This document shows positions 30,787 to 44,100 of a stretch of 64,000 bases of DNA, piece after piece. The position numbers and the translations under genes were made by a program. The notes under the pieces were generated by a model. That model was not told where the DNA came from. It did no database searches and was given only the letters and a program-made list of their open reading frames with translations. The DNA lies in contig CM046871.1 of NCBI GenBank assembly GCA_025617745.1, positions 32,061,579 through 32,125,578 of the forward strand. The letters are read 5' to 3'. The stretch's first letter is position 1; each line of letters begins with the position of its first letter. Source of the stretch: Heliocidaris erythrogramma (taxonomy: Eukaryota > Echinodermata > Echinoidea > Camarodonta > Echinometridae).

Positions 30787-31474
30787 GACCGAGCGGGGGA
30801 GGGTGTGGGAGGGGGTATCCCCCTTCCCACACCAGGGACTTTGTCCAAAAATCTGTCTATAAAACTTGCATTTTAGAGCATCCCAAAATGGTTTTAAATG
30901 AAAAGAAGGAATGCACGGATCTACGCCAATGGACGGAACCCCTCAATTGAGAATAACAATGAGAGCGAACGAATTTTCTTCGATATTTTCGCATTGAATT
31001 ATGGAATTTCTTATTTCCTTACTTCTAATCATTAAAGAATGTGATGGTATTTCAAGGTCAAATATATTGAGTTTGGATAATTATTAGTTTTAAGTTAATG
31101 TATCATAATTCTTATTTATTTTATCCAAATATATTGGGGGATGATAATACAGGCCACCCCACCTCTATTTTTTTTTTTTTTTTTGGGAGGGGGGGGGGGA
31201 TATATAATACCCCATCCCCCGGGGATCGACACCCATGAGCTTATTCATGGTATCATCCTGATTAGAAAGGGGATGGTGTTTTTTTGGATTAGAAAGGGGG
31301 ATTGTGTTTTTGGAAAAGGTCCATCAATAGCTGTATTTCGTAGCCAAAGGAGAATTGCAGAAATGCAGAAATATCAATCAAAAATGTAAAAACTAGTTTG
31401 CATTGCTCACTTGAATTATCTGATCAAAAACAACGGGTAAACCTATATAATGTCCATTTCATTTGGATTTCATA
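30787..31474. other. Gene-free DNA
   Basis: Contains a T18/G10 tract near 31167-31199. No gene or RNA recognised. Confidence 0.45.
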
Positions 31475-31608
31475 TCATTCTCTACAACCATGACAACCGA
31501 ACAAGCTATACAAGAATTATTAATGACATAATAATATACTCTTTAAAAAAAAAATCGAGCGATCACTGACGTCACTCCCTGCATGGGGGAGTGAAAATAG
31601 AGTGAAAC
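31475..31608. repeat. 133-bp dispersed repeat, copy X2
   Basis: Matches 29880-30012 almost base for base, with only one or two differences visible. Confidence 0.9.
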
Positions 31609-32225
31609 TCTACTCTTTTCCTCTTAGAGAGCACTGGATAGTCACTCGATATTCACTCCTAAACAGGTGATCACTGACGTCACTCCCGGGGGAATGAAAA
31701 TAATATATAAAAATTCACTCTTTTTTTTTACAGAGTAGGCCTAAGTTATCATCTTTCTATGAACATGATGAAGATGACGACAATGATAAAGAATACAAAA
31801 ATTAGACATGCAGTGGCGTAGCCGCCGTAGCGTGATGTGACGGGCTGTAGATATATAATTATGTTATTATGAATGATTTTTCATGTGAACATCTTCGGGA
31901 CGAGATGTTTTGAATATCGAGAGAGATTCAACATCGGCGATTTAATAACTTACAACCGGTTTGACAGAGTATCTTTTGTTGTGCTGTCTTCGTATAGGGA
32001 ATAAAATGGGATCAATTATTTAGGCTTTGTATAAGAATCCCCCTTTTTTATCTCCTTATGTAATATATATAAGGCTTTGTCTGCTCACAGAAAAACAAAG
32101 TAGATAATTAAGTCATAAAAAGCTTGTTTTTTTTAACAACGCAACTGAGATGGCGTAAATATTCATATTTTGAACGAAAGCGCCGTAAAAACTAAAAACA
32201 ACAAACAACTAACAAGGAGTGACCC
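31609..32225. other. Gene-free DNA
   Basis: A cagtggcgtagccgc word at about 31810 may be a relic of a hAT-type end. Nothing else is seen. Confidence 0.4.
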
Positions 32226-32233
32226 GTAAATAT

Positions 32234-32300
32234 CGGGGCTTATCCGGGAGTCGAACCCTGGACCTTCGAGCCTTATCAGTAGACTGCTGCGAGAAGGTCA
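32234..32300 (-). other. tRNA-like fragment
   Basis: On the minus strand, cagggttcgactcccgg is a T-arm/B-box match and agtct/aggct can form an anticodon stem, but the D and acceptor arms do not close. Probably a SINE head. Confidence 0.35.
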
Positions 32301-32490
32301 TTAGATTAGTGGGGGAGTTGAAGGTGGGGGTCGGCTCCTGGTCAGATTGTATGATCAGAGTGATCGATATCTTTTCAAGTTGCCTCCCATTCTTCCTTTC
32401 GCTCTCTCTCTCTCTGTTGCCATTCAATTGATAGTAGAATCGAAGTTTCATAATTATAGTGATCCAGCTAGCACCATCATTGATGATGAT

Positions 32491-32674
32491 CAGGCGCGGA
32501 TCCAGGGGGGGGGGGGGGCGCAAGGGGCGTGCGCCCCCGTTTTGTCTGACAAAGTATGCCCCCGGACCCCGGACTCCCTAGATGGCCGTTTGGCTTCGTC
32601 AAACGGAGGGTTCCTCAGTGTGCGCCCCCTTTCTGAAATGCGCCCCCTTTCTGAAAATCCTGTATCCGCCCCTG
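32491..32674. mobile_element. hAT-type MITE (CAGG-CGGATCCAGG family)
   Basis: The ends are caggcgcggatccagg and cctgtatccgcccctg, flanked by atgatgat on both sides (32483-32490 and 32675-32682), an 8-bp duplication. The site is a GAT microsatellite, which weakens the test. The element at 61650-62089 has the same ends and a cleaner duplication. Confidence 0.75.
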
Positions 32675-32675
32675 A

Positions 32676-32770
32676 TGATGATCATCATCACCATGCACCA
32701 CCACATCATCACCATCATCATCACCACCACTATCATCATCATTACCATCATCTTCATCATTAACATAATT

Positions 32771-32801
<31 letters not shown>

Positions 32802-32819
32802 CAACACCACCACCTCATC

Positions 32820-32851
<32 letters not shown>

Positions 32852-32880
32852 CACCATCCTCATCATCATCAGTTCATCAC
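32676..32880. repeat. CAT/CAC microsatellite
   Basis: catcatcacc tracts. Both strands give artefact ORFs (His-rich and Met-rich). Confidence 0.9.
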
Positions 32881-33363
32881 CGCGATTATATCCGTCTGCA
32901 AATTTAGAACTGCCTTGGCCTTATTTAAAACTGCTGATGGGGTATCAGGATCAGTATTATTATTTGACGTTCAAAAGTGAAGCTCAAGGGTAACTAAAGA
33001 GGGGGGAAAGAGAGATAGTGTATGGTGTAAGTGGAAGGCGGGAAGGTTTGCTACTATAATGAAACTGGATATTGAGATAATATTGTGATATCTCGTCTAA
33101 TATTATGTGATTTTTTTAAAGCAGAAATAGAAACATGACTGAAACCCACGTGCATTGTTGTTTCCGACCTAACAATTATTATTATTTCAAAAAAATTCTT
33201 TTCTATCAATTCGTTTTGTTTTTGGAGTCTTCAACGTTCAGAATAAATTTTGTTTGGTCTGTAATTCGTATTATCTCTACCAACCACAAACGATCTGGTT
33301 CTACAAAATCTATCAACCGTTTCAGTTTAAAAAATCCAATCAATAAATCACTAATAATCAATT
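32881..33363. other. Gene-free DNA
   Basis: Nothing recognised. Confidence 0.4.
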
Positions 33364-33775
33364 AAAGCATCAATCAATCAATAAATCGACAAATAAATAA
33401 ATAAATCATATCAATCAATGGTCAGTCAATGAGTCAAAGAATGAACAATCAATCAATGAGTCAAAGAATCAATCAATCAATCAATCAGTCAAAGAATGAA
33501 TGATCAATCAAAGAATCAATCAATCAATCAGTCAAAGAATTAATCAATCGATCAATCAGTCAAAGAATTAATCAATCAATCAATCAGTCAAAGAATCAAT
33601 CAATCAAACAAACAAACGGTCAAAGAATGAACAATCAATCAATCAATCAGACAAAGAATGAACAATCAATCAATAAGTCAAAGAATCAATCATTCAATTA
33701 ATCAATCAATCAGTCAAAGAATGAACAATCAATCTATCAAAGATTCATTCAATAAATCAATTAGTCAGTCACTCA
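33364..33775. repeat. CAAT-based minisatellite with ~24-bp higher-order unit
   Basis: Runs of caat are punctuated every 20-40 bp by cagtcaaagaat(gaa). The array reaches almost to the assembly gap, so its true length is unknown. Confidence 0.9.
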
Positions 33776-33809
33776 TGATTGATGGATGTTTAATATATCG
33801 GCGTTTGAT

Positions 33810-34309
33810 NNNNNNNNNNNNNNNNNNNNNNNNNNNNNNNNNNNNNNNNNNNNNNNNNNNNNNNNNNNNNNNNNNNNNNNNNNNNNNNNNNNNNNNNNNN
33901 NNNNNNNNNNNNNNNNNNNNNNNNNNNNNNNNNNNNNNNNNNNNNNNNNNNNNNNNNNNNNNNNNNNNNNNNNNNNNNNNNNNNNNNNNNNNNNNNNNNN
34001 NNNNNNNNNNNNNNNNNNNNNNNNNNNNNNNNNNNNNNNNNNNNNNNNNNNNNNNNNNNNNNNNNNNNNNNNNNNNNNNNNNNNNNNNNNNNNNNNNNNN
34101 NNNNNNNNNNNNNNNNNNNNNNNNNNNNNNNNNNNNNNNNNNNNNNNNNNNNNNNNNNNNNNNNNNNNNNNNNNNNNNNNNNNNNNNNNNNNNNNNNNNN
34201 NNNNNNNNNNNNNNNNNNNNNNNNNNNNNNNNNNNNNNNNNNNNNNNNNNNNNNNNNNNNNNNNNNNNNNNNNNNNNNNNNNNNNNNNNNNNNNNNNNNN
34301 NNNNNNNNN
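33810..34309. other. Assembly gap (exactly 500 N)
   Basis: The round length suggests a placeholder of unknown true size. It begins right after the CAAT minisatellite, a likely cause of the break. The distance between the two Helentron copies is therefore uncertain. Confidence 0.98.
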
Positions 34310-34481
34310 CAATGACTGATGACAGAGCCTGACAGAACATGTACTATGTAAGAATGAAGTGATTACATTTTAGGTTGAGAGGATCAAAAGTCAAAGATCA
34401 AAGGTCACAGGGCTGGAAACTTGTAAAAAATATTGTATGAACATGATGTAAGAATGAACTGATTAAATTTTTGGAGTAGTC

Positions 34482-34646
34482 TAGCCAGGATTAGCTTCGT
34501 GAATGTAAAAAAAAAAAAAATGGCTATACGCCTTCTATATCACGAAGCCAGGCGTTCTTACCCAGGAATCTAATTCAGCACGGGTTAGTACGACATGAAA
34601 AATGCCCTGAAATCACACTTTTCTGATAATTTCCGCCACCCACAGG
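34482..34646. repeat. 165-bp tandem repeat, unit 1, self-complementary
   Basis: Begins tagccaggattagcttcgtg and ends ccgccacccacag. Inside, ggattagcttcgtga and tcacgaagcc form an inverted pair around an A14 run. Confidence 0.85.
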
Positions 34647-34815
34647 TAGCCAGGATTGGTTTCGTGAATGTAAAAAAAAAAAAAAAATGGCTATACGCCT
34701 TCTACATCACGAAGCCAGCGTTATTCGTTATTCCCAGCAATCTATTGAGCACGGGGTAGTACGACATGAAAATGCCCTGAAATGACACTTTCCTGATGTT
34801 TTCCGCCACCCACAG
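34647..34815. repeat. 165-bp tandem repeat, unit 2
   Basis: Direct neighbour of the previous unit with the same internal inverted pair and A run. It differs at scattered bases. Confidence 0.85.
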
Positions 34816-35765
34816 CCCTTCTACGCAGCGTTTCCTCCTAGGGAAACGTTTGGAAACAAAGTTGTTTTTTGATTCACTGTCTTTTCTGTTAAAAAGCCCT
34901 AAAAAGATGATAAAAATTTCAGAAAACTCACCAGCGTTTGCGTATCCATGCCTCCGAGGTCATTTGCATATCCAAAATGGCGGCACTGTCGATAATCGGA
35001 ATTATCGAAACTATGAGGTGCAGTTTGTAAATTTATTATTGAGCTCAATTATTTACATAGAATTCACTATTTAGCTCTTTTCTACGATTATTATGCTATA
35101 AAATGACATAAAGGATACAATGTTTTATAAATAATGAATTTTGCAATTTCCATAATTGTTATATATGAATTTGTGAAATCATTATTTATAAATAATGGAA
35201 ACTGCAAAAATTCATTGTTTATATATAATAATATTGTAAAATCATTATTTAAAAAAATGCAATTTTTGCAAAATGTTTTCAATTATGGAATGCCCTTTAA
35301 ATATCATCCTCTTAAAGTAACAATTTGTTTAAATATTTATTTATATCCTGTGTTATTTTTTCTCTCCAGGTCAGTTTATGACAGTTTGGGAGAGTAAGAG
35401 AACCTGCTTTGAAGCCTCTATCGTTTCTTTGTAAAGGTACAAAAACAAGTTTCATATTGTCATGATCTCCTTGAAGTGAAATAAGGTCAAGGGTGAATGT
35501 GAAACTTTTATACTGCATTTGCATTAATGATTTATAATATGGTTATGATGTGGTTTTTTAACCAGATTTAGATGTTGCAGTAGATAGCATTTGGGGAATT
35601 CTTGGTTACCACAACGTTAAATTATTGGTTAAGTTGGTATGTTGTTTATTGATGAATAAAATATTTTTGTTTTGTCTGTTGTTCTATTGCTATGTCCAAG
35701 AAATCTTTATTTTCAAAATTTTTATTGTGGAAAAGTACTGAAAAAATTTTTTAGATGAAATTATC
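34816..35765. other. A/T-rich DNA upstream of copy 2
   Basis: Bases 35130-35260 are rich in partly palindromic words such as aatcattatttataaataatg. A good acceptor-like tttttctctccag lies near 35357-35370, and taagag follows at 35394. Comparison with copy 1 is impossible because that copy starts at base 1. No gene recognised. Confidence 0.45.
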
Positions 35766-35801
35766 ATTGAAATTGTTCGTGCGTTTTTGTCTTATCTACA
35801 G

Positions 35802-35878
35802 GTGCCTGTTACGAAAACCTTTCCAAATATTTGTCTACATGTAGGAGTGTTACTGAGGCAAATTGTGATATTAGAAAG
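35802..35878 (+). other. Possible 5' noncoding exon of Helentron copy 2
   Basis: The acceptor-like cttatctacag and donor AAAG|GTAAGA seen in copy 1 are both kept, although the sequence between them has several changes and an indel. Confidence 0.35.
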
Positions 35879-35917
35879 GTAAGAAGCAGTGAGTAAGCTT
35901 CTGGTAATAGGATATAT

Positions 35918-36490
35918 AAACCACTGAGGAAGCTCGTGGTAATAGCATTTAACAACCACTGAGGAAGCTCGTGGTAATAGCATTTAACAACCGCTGAGGA
36001 AGCTCGTGGTAATAGCATTTTAGAACCACTGAGGAAGCTCGGGGTAATAGCATTTTAGAACCACTGAGGAAGCTCGTGGTAATAGGCTTTTAGAACCACT
36101 GAGGAAGCTTGTGGTAATAGCATTTTAGAACCACTGAGGAAGCTCGTGGTAATAACATTTATCAGCTACTGAGGAAGCTCGTAATAGCATTTAACAACCA
36201 CTGAGGAAGCTCGTGGAAAAAACACTTAACAACCACTGAGGAAGCTCGTGGAAAAAGCACCTAATAGCCACTGAGGAAGCTCGTGAAAAAAACGCTTTAA
36301 CAACCACTGAGGAAGCTCTTGGAAAAAGCACTTAACAGCCACTGAGGAAGCTCTTGGAAAAAGCACTTAACAGCCACTGAGGAAGCTTGTGACAAAACTT
36401 GTGATAATAAGTGGAAATAACATTTAACAATTACTGACAAGACTTGTGATTATATCATTTAACAACGACTGAAGAGGTTCGTGGTAATAG
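35918..36490 (+). repeat. Minisatellite, ~35-bp unit, about 16 copies
   Basis: Same cactgaggaagctcgtgg core as copy 1. Most of the extra units carry a ggtaatagcattt spacer that is rare in copy 1, so the expansion here amplified one subtype. Confidence 0.93.
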
Positions 36491-38155
36491 TATTAAGAGA
36501 GCAAGAAAGAAAGAGTTTTAAAAGTTTGCTTGATATAAGAAATAAGAGTTGGAAGGAAAATCCACAAATAAATCACTGACTGCTAGTAGAGAGGAGAATT
36601 AGAAGCAAAATACAAAGAAATAAAGGATTTGAGTCAGGATATACAGAATTGTAGAAATATAAGTGAGCTAGACTCATTGCAAAGAGTAAAAAGAGGTGAG
36701 GTTAACTGATTAAAAAAAGAATAAGAGGAAGAAGTGAAGTTGACTGATTGTAAAGAGTGTAAGAAGAAGTGAATTTTATTGATTGGAAACAGTAAGAAAA
36801 AGTGACCTTAATTCATTGGAAAGAGAGTGGGAAAGAAAAAGCAGTGAATGTGAGTGTTTAGAAAAAGAAAGGAAATTTGGGGAAGGATATACAGAGTTGT
36901 AGAAATACAAGTGAGTTTGATTGATAACAGAGAGGAGAAAGGAGGATTTGATTAGAGAAGAGTAAGAAAGAAATTTAGGTTCGGATATACAAAGTTCTTG
37001 AAATAGAATTGAGCTTGTGTGATTACAAAAAAGGAAGAAGAAAATTTGGGTCAGGAAACACAAAGTTTCAGAAAAACAGTGAGCTTCTTTACACTTAAAG
37101 GTTTTGAGAAAAAACACTCATTGAGAACTTCATCTAGAACTTCATCAGAACTCCATTGAAAGCACTTACCTAAACTGAAAGAACTCTTGAAACGCATTAG
37201 AAACATTGTTTAAGAACAGTTTGTTTTCTTTATAAAGCTAATTTGATTGAGTATCTCAATATATGTGATTTTGTGAAAGAGGGAACAAGCTTAGTACATT
37301 TAGAGTTGTAGGAATACAAGAGAGCGTGATTGATTACAAAGAGAGAAATAACTTTGGTTGAGGATATTGGAAATTTGTAAACAAGTGATTAGATTGAGTA
37401 ATTGGAAGAAACAGAAGATCTTTGGGTATTTATGTACAGAGATTTGAAAAAGAGAAGTGAGCTTGATAAATTGCAGAAAGAGTAAGCAAAATTGAAGTAA
37501 GAGAACAACATTGAGAAATAGAAGTGAGTTTGAATAGTTGGAAAGAGAGTAGGAAAGACACTTGGGTCAGAATCCATTTATAACTAATCTAGAAAATACA
37601 GCTAAATTCCATTCATAAAGAAGAGAGTAAGAAAGAAATTTTTGGAGGATATACAGGGTTTTTACAAAAGCAAGTAAGTTTGATTACAAGATAACCAAGT
37701 ATTAATTTTCGGTCCAGAAATATAAGTCTACTTTATTGACAAAGACAGATCAAAAGGAAATTGGGTCAGGATATAAAGTGAGCTTGTTTGCAGAGAGAGT
37801 AAGAAAGAAATTAGCAATTTCGGTACATATAAGCCTACAGTACATTTAGGCTATTATAAAGCTACTCATAGTTTAGATAAAGACGCCATCTTGAGACAAA
37901 AGCATTATAGTTCCGTACACAGTATAAGTGTATATAAATCAAGGCTACTGAAATACCATAGAGTTTAATATTAGTAAGGATTGTTTCATAATTCACAACA
38001 GTAGTTTTATTTAAGCAATAGACTTTTGGAGTAAGGAATATATACACAACATTATATATCAACATTAAAAATCTGTTAAGAGAAAACTCTAACTTGTTTA
38101 CCTGTAATTATTAACTGGAATCGTTGCAAATTTTGTATTACAAGCAAAATTTACC
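36491..38155 (+). repeat. Purine-rich leader of diverged repeats, copy 2
   Basis: Colinear with 521-2164. The tatacag acceptor-like site of copy 1 reads tataaag here. Confidence 0.7.
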
Positions 38156-41100
38156 ATGATGGATACAATTGAATTTAAGGAAGTACTTGATGAAATCTTA
38201 GATATACTGACTAGTTGTGCATTGGTGACCAACCCAGAGCTTAATGAATGTTGTGTCTGTAGCAATGAAATCAAAGAAATTGAAAGTGATGCAACATGTG
38301 AGTGTTGTAGTAAGCATTTTCATGTGACATGTATGGGATTCCCTTGTGAAGGCAAACTTACTGACCAGAGATTGATTTGGATTTGCTCATGCTGTGGTAG
38401 TAGCAACATTGGTCATCGAATCTTTGACAAAGTATGTATTCCATCTCATTATAACAGATACGAGCCTCTCAGGATACCTGATGATGATGATGATAATCTA
38501 CAGTATGTGGAACCGATCAAACAGACAACAGGAAAAATTTGGAGATCAAAGAAGAGGTATGTTAACAAAGGACAAAAGGGCACTAAGTTTGCAGAAAGAG
38601 AAAGCAAATACGATATGAGAACTAGTGAAAGTAGCAGGTGTGAGCATGATCATTTGAAAGAACAGAATGTACCCACTGGATCACTCGACAATAACTGGGT
38701 AAAGGTGAAATGCAAGAGAACAAACTTCATGGACAAAAGAAGAGAAGGAATATCACATTCAAGTTCAAAAGAAGAGTACAAACCAGACAAAAAACACACA
38801 AGATCAATCAATGGTGTATTTTTGGAACCGGGTGTTACATACATTGGCAAAGCAATGAAGACATTCCATGAAAACCGTAAAAGGAAAGAAAGAAACCCAA
38901 AGAAACATGTATATAAGGAAAAGAAGGATGTGAACTGTGAGAGAACAGAAGATACCAGTTTGCAGACTTATACCGAAACTCTCCTGAATGTATACGCATA
39001 CAGTGTGCAGTCCCCGCATGCAATGAAGTTGTACAATGAAACATGTGGGCGGATTGAAAGAATGCAGACTCGATGTTGGGCCGATGTTGCCAATAATTTA
39101 TCTTCTTTATCAAGAACAGAGTTGAGTGTTGATACTGATGAAGATGCTTGGAATCTTTTTGAACAGATGCAGGATCTACGAACATTCAGAGTACATGCTG
39201 GTGGTAAGAAAAGACAACGTCGAGGAAGGAACAAAAAGGGACAGTTTGAAAAGAAGGACAAAGGTAATGTTGAAAAGAATTGTTTTGATGTGTCCAAGAA
39301 GTGCAAGAATGAAGACAAAAAGGAATCAATCAACAAGGAGTTGAATGATGAGGAACCTGTTTCTAATCTGAAGAATACTGATAAATTGATTAGGTTAGAT
39401 AAAGAAAATGGAATAGGCTTAGGCTTAGACTTGACTGATTCGAATAGCAAACATGATCCTAAGACATTTCCGGTTAAAAGTGATCAAGTAGATTCAAGTG
39501 CATGTCCAGTGGAGGAAAAGTCAGAACAGCATATTTGCAACATGGAAAGCAAGAATGATACAGATAAAGTTATGCGAGCTGAACCAGAGATAAATCTTGA
39601 AGAAACTGAGGATAGTGGCAGTGACATTGATACACAAGTCAAACGTATCTGTGGAAAAAACTATGTAGAATCTGATACAGACACAAGTCTTGAATGTGAT
39701 TTAGTTCTTCCCATCAATTTGGCTGAAAGCGAGAAGTCAAGTCAGTGTATGAGTACAAATGATCCAGAGGATGTCATGTGTCATATTGAAAGCACTCCAG
39801 AAATAATACTGAATGAAGATAGCAGCAATACATTGTTTGATAAAGAAAAACAACATGATCACTTTCTATCAACTAATTCCTTGCAGTCTCTTTCAAAGGC
39901 AAAAGTCAAAGATGAAATTACTAAAGAAGCAAAAGAAGATACTATGTTCACATGTTCGGATGAATCAGGAGAGGAAGTAGAATTTGTATCAAATCTTGGA
40001 ATGTGTGATAGACCAGACCAGTCTTTCAAATTTTCACCTCTTGAAGTAAATGAAAAACAGAACATCTGTAGAAAATTAAACATTCGCTATACAGGTAGAA
40101 GTTGTGATGCAAAGTTAAACAGAGATGTGTTCATCGGAGTTCCTTCACGAATCAAAAAAATAGTTGGAGATGGGAACTGTTTCTTTCGTGCAATTTCATA
40201 TGCCATCTCTGGAACTGAATCTTACCATAAACTTTTAAGGAAGGCTACCGTTGAACATTTGTTACAAACCAATGATATGTTTAGGAATACATTGAGAAGA
40301 GAGTTCACAACAGTCAGAGAATATGTTATGGAAAGAAGAATAATTGAAGATGGAACTTGGGCTACAGATACCGAAATAAGTGCATTGGCAAATTTGATTG
40401 GTAGTGATATTTATTCATACAATGATCAAGTACCCTGTTGGCAGTTGTATTCTGCAAAGAAGCCTGGAAGAATAAATGTCAAAACATGTGACAGTGGAAT
40501 ATACATACAGTACACAGGAAATGTTCATTTTAACGTTGTGGAATCAGTTAGCACTACCATTGTGGATACATCAGAACAGCCAAGAATAACAGATGACAAA
40601 AGTGTACCAGTCAACACCCAAATAAAACTAATTTGTCAAGGAACGTTTAATCAAGGCCATAGAAAATTTGGTCATTCAGCAGGAAAGCAGTGTGTTGCTA
40701 ATTCATTATCTGCTCTGTTGTATAGCAAAGTGAAAAATGCTAAAGATTGGAACTGTAAAGATTTAGACAGGATTCTGATTAATGGTGATGAATTGTATCG
40801 TTACATCAGGCAATATGTTTCACATGAAGAGGAATATTTATTAATTTCTGATTTACTTGAACACCTAGAGACATATGATGAATTATTTGAGATAAAGTAC
40901 CATGAATCAGTACCTGGATTATTGGAAGGAGATGGAACAACACTGGAAGAATCTCTGTCAATGCCATTAAAGCAAGCTCTTCAGCAAGAAATTCATAGTA
41001 CTGCCAATGCATGTTTTGTAACATTTGGTGGAAATACTTTTGTCATCATATCTGGTTATGATTCTTTCTTCATATTTGATTCACATTCCAGGAACAGTGG

Positions 41101-44100
41101 AGGATTAGTTATTGACAATGGCTACAGTGTGCTTCTCAGAACTCCAAGTTGGCAAGGTGTCTACAAACACTGTATGAGGCTGGCAAGAACAATGGGATGT
41201 TCACAACACACTCAATATGAAGTAACGAGTGTATGTGCGAAAGCATTTTCAGGTAAAGATGAAACAGTGAGAGGCCATCCACAGTTAGATTACAATTCTT
41301 TGAGGCTATCACCATCGGATACCAACAACCAAGAAAATTTCCAAATTTCTGAATGTTCCATGAATTACGAAAGCTCCGATATAGCTGAGAATCTGAATGA
41401 TTGCATATTCTCCAAAGAAGAAATTAGTGAAAATAGTTCATTCAAATTTAGTCAAAACTCAAATGAAACGATGAATTTGAATTTACAGGATCACATTCAG
41501 CAACAGAAATCCCAAAGTATGTCAGCAGATTTCATGAAATTGAATGAAGACATACATGACAGATGTCTCTCAGAAGGAAATGGTTCTACCAAAATAGTAA
41601 ATGTCAATGAGCAAATAGATTCAAAAAACTGTAATACGTGCCAAAATGAGTCTAAGAAATTGAATCCAATGAACAACATGCAAAATTTCAATATTTCAGG
41701 TAGAAAACGTAAACTGAATGAGTTCGAAAACGATTCCAAAGTTGATGTTGACATATGCAGAGAAGTTCATAAAACTAAATTGGCAAAAGTCAGTGAGAAT
41801 GATTTTTCAACAGTCCATGACCGTAATGATAGCAGTGATCTTGATGATCATTTAATGGTAAATGGAGAGGGTCATTCTAAATTTTTGTTTGATGAAAGGA
41901 AAGAGAAAGAATGTTTGGAAAGAATGGACATTGGAGATATTTCGAAAGAAAGAAATCATAATGGAATTAAGGATGTTAAAACTACTTGCAGTTTTAAGAA
42001 AAAGCGCAGAACTAGGAAAAGTTATAAACGGCAAAATGATTTAAAAAAAAAACAACTAAGAAAAAGGCGAGCTCTGAAAAATACAACAGATAAAGATGAG
42101 AAAAAGAAAAAATATGAAAATTGCAAAGAGAGTGCCAGAGAGAGGGAAAAAAGAAACTTAAATGTGAACCGAAAATATCATACTGATCTCAAATACAGAC
42201 AAAGAGTGCTCAATTCCTTAAATGAAAAATATCGATTAAATAAAGAATTTAGACAAAATTTAATAGGGGTGAGGAGGAAAAGATATCAGACAGATGAACT
42301 GTTTAAAGAATCAAAGAAGACTACTATGAGAAATGTGATGAAAAATAAGTACAGAGATGCAGAATTTAAAGAATCACAGAAGAATACTATGAGAATGAAA
42401 TATCAAGAAGATGCTCAATTCAAAGAATCACAGAAGACTACTATGAGAATGAAATATCAAGAAGATGCTCGATTCAAAGAATCGCAGAAGACTACTATGA
42501 GAATGAAATATCAAAAAGATGTACATTTCAAAGAATCGCAGAAGACTACTATGAGAAATGTAATGAAAAATAAGTACAGAAATGCGCAGTTTAAAGAATC
42601 AAAGAAGACTTCTATGAGAATGAAATATCAGAATGATGATTCTTTCAAACAAACAAAATTGCTAAGGTTAAAACATAAGTACCAACATAAAGATAGTTAC
42701 AGGAATCAAATAAAGAAACACAACCGTAAAAAAAAAATAGTTAAAACATTGAAAATGTCACAGTTTGATAATATTTTGCAAGATTTTAGGTTGGTTATTT
42801 GCCATGGCCCAGAATATGTGTGTTGTGTTTGCCTTAAACTTCTCTTTGAAAACCAGGTAATGAAATGCAAAAAAAGCAACTATAAGATCCAGACATGTAT
42901 CTGTGAAAAGTATTTGCATGCTTGCGATTCAGAATGCCGATCAGAATGTCAAATAGATCAATCAGTGAGATCATCTTTGTGGATATGCTACACTTGTCAC
43001 AGAAAGTTGAAATGTGGAAAGGTCCCTGCGGAAGCACATACTAATAATTTGCAGCTACATGATATTCCAGAAGAACTTGCCTGTTTAAATTCTTTAGAGC
43101 AACACTTGATTGCACTTAACATTCCATTTATGAAATTGATGGCATTACCCAAAGGTGGTCAAAATGGAGTACATGGTCCAGTTGTATGTGTTCCCTCAGA
43201 TACAGCTAATACAATACAGATATTGCCTAGACCTGAAACAGATGATCAGTTGATTCGTATCAAATTGAAAAGGAAGTTATCTTACAAAGGTCACTATGAG
43301 TACAAATTTGTAGATAAATCTAAATTGCTGAATGCTTTACAGTATTTGAAAATTAATAATAGGTATTATTTTGATATTTCAATCAATGATCAGTGGGAAA
43401 ATGCAATGGAAAGGAACAAAGAAGATAATGAAAGTGAAGAGGATGTGCCAACATGTAGTAAAGCTCATTTGAAGAAACATTGGGAAAAGATTGATAGATT
43501 GTTGGATGAATATGGAAGTGAAAATGCAGATGAAAGCACACAAAGAAACACGGAAACACTCAAAAGCCAACCAGATGATAATGATGAAGAACGTTTAAAC
43601 GGGATGCACTTGGATTCATGCTTACAGCCTGCCGATATTGGACAGGAAATTTTAGATCAGTATTTTGAAGATATAATATGTTGTGCACCATGTGAAGGAA
43701 AAAGCCCTGTATCAGTATTGCAGAGTGAAAGCAATGAGGCAAAATGTTTTCCAGTATTATTTCCTCAAGGTCAGGCAACGTTTCATGATAAACGAAATGA
43801 AAAAATAACATTAGGACGTTATTTGCACAATCGACTGATGCACGTTGATAACAGATTTGCTCAGAATACAGATTATATCTTTTATGCGCAGTATATTTAT
43901 GAAGTTCAACAAGTTATATCACAAGTTTCTATTGCTTTAAGACAAAGTAAGGACAAAAAAGATGACCATTCATTGATAAGTGCCAAGGATTTGAAAAATG
44001 CTGAGAAGGTTCAGAACATTTTAAAGGCAGACAAGGGATATAAGTTTTTGAAGCAGATTCGTGGAACACCCCCTTATTGGCAGAAGACGCAAAAAGATGT

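Noticed and set aside
33658-34340. Long open frames across the N gap
   Set aside because: They consist of undetermined bases; no coding inference is possible.
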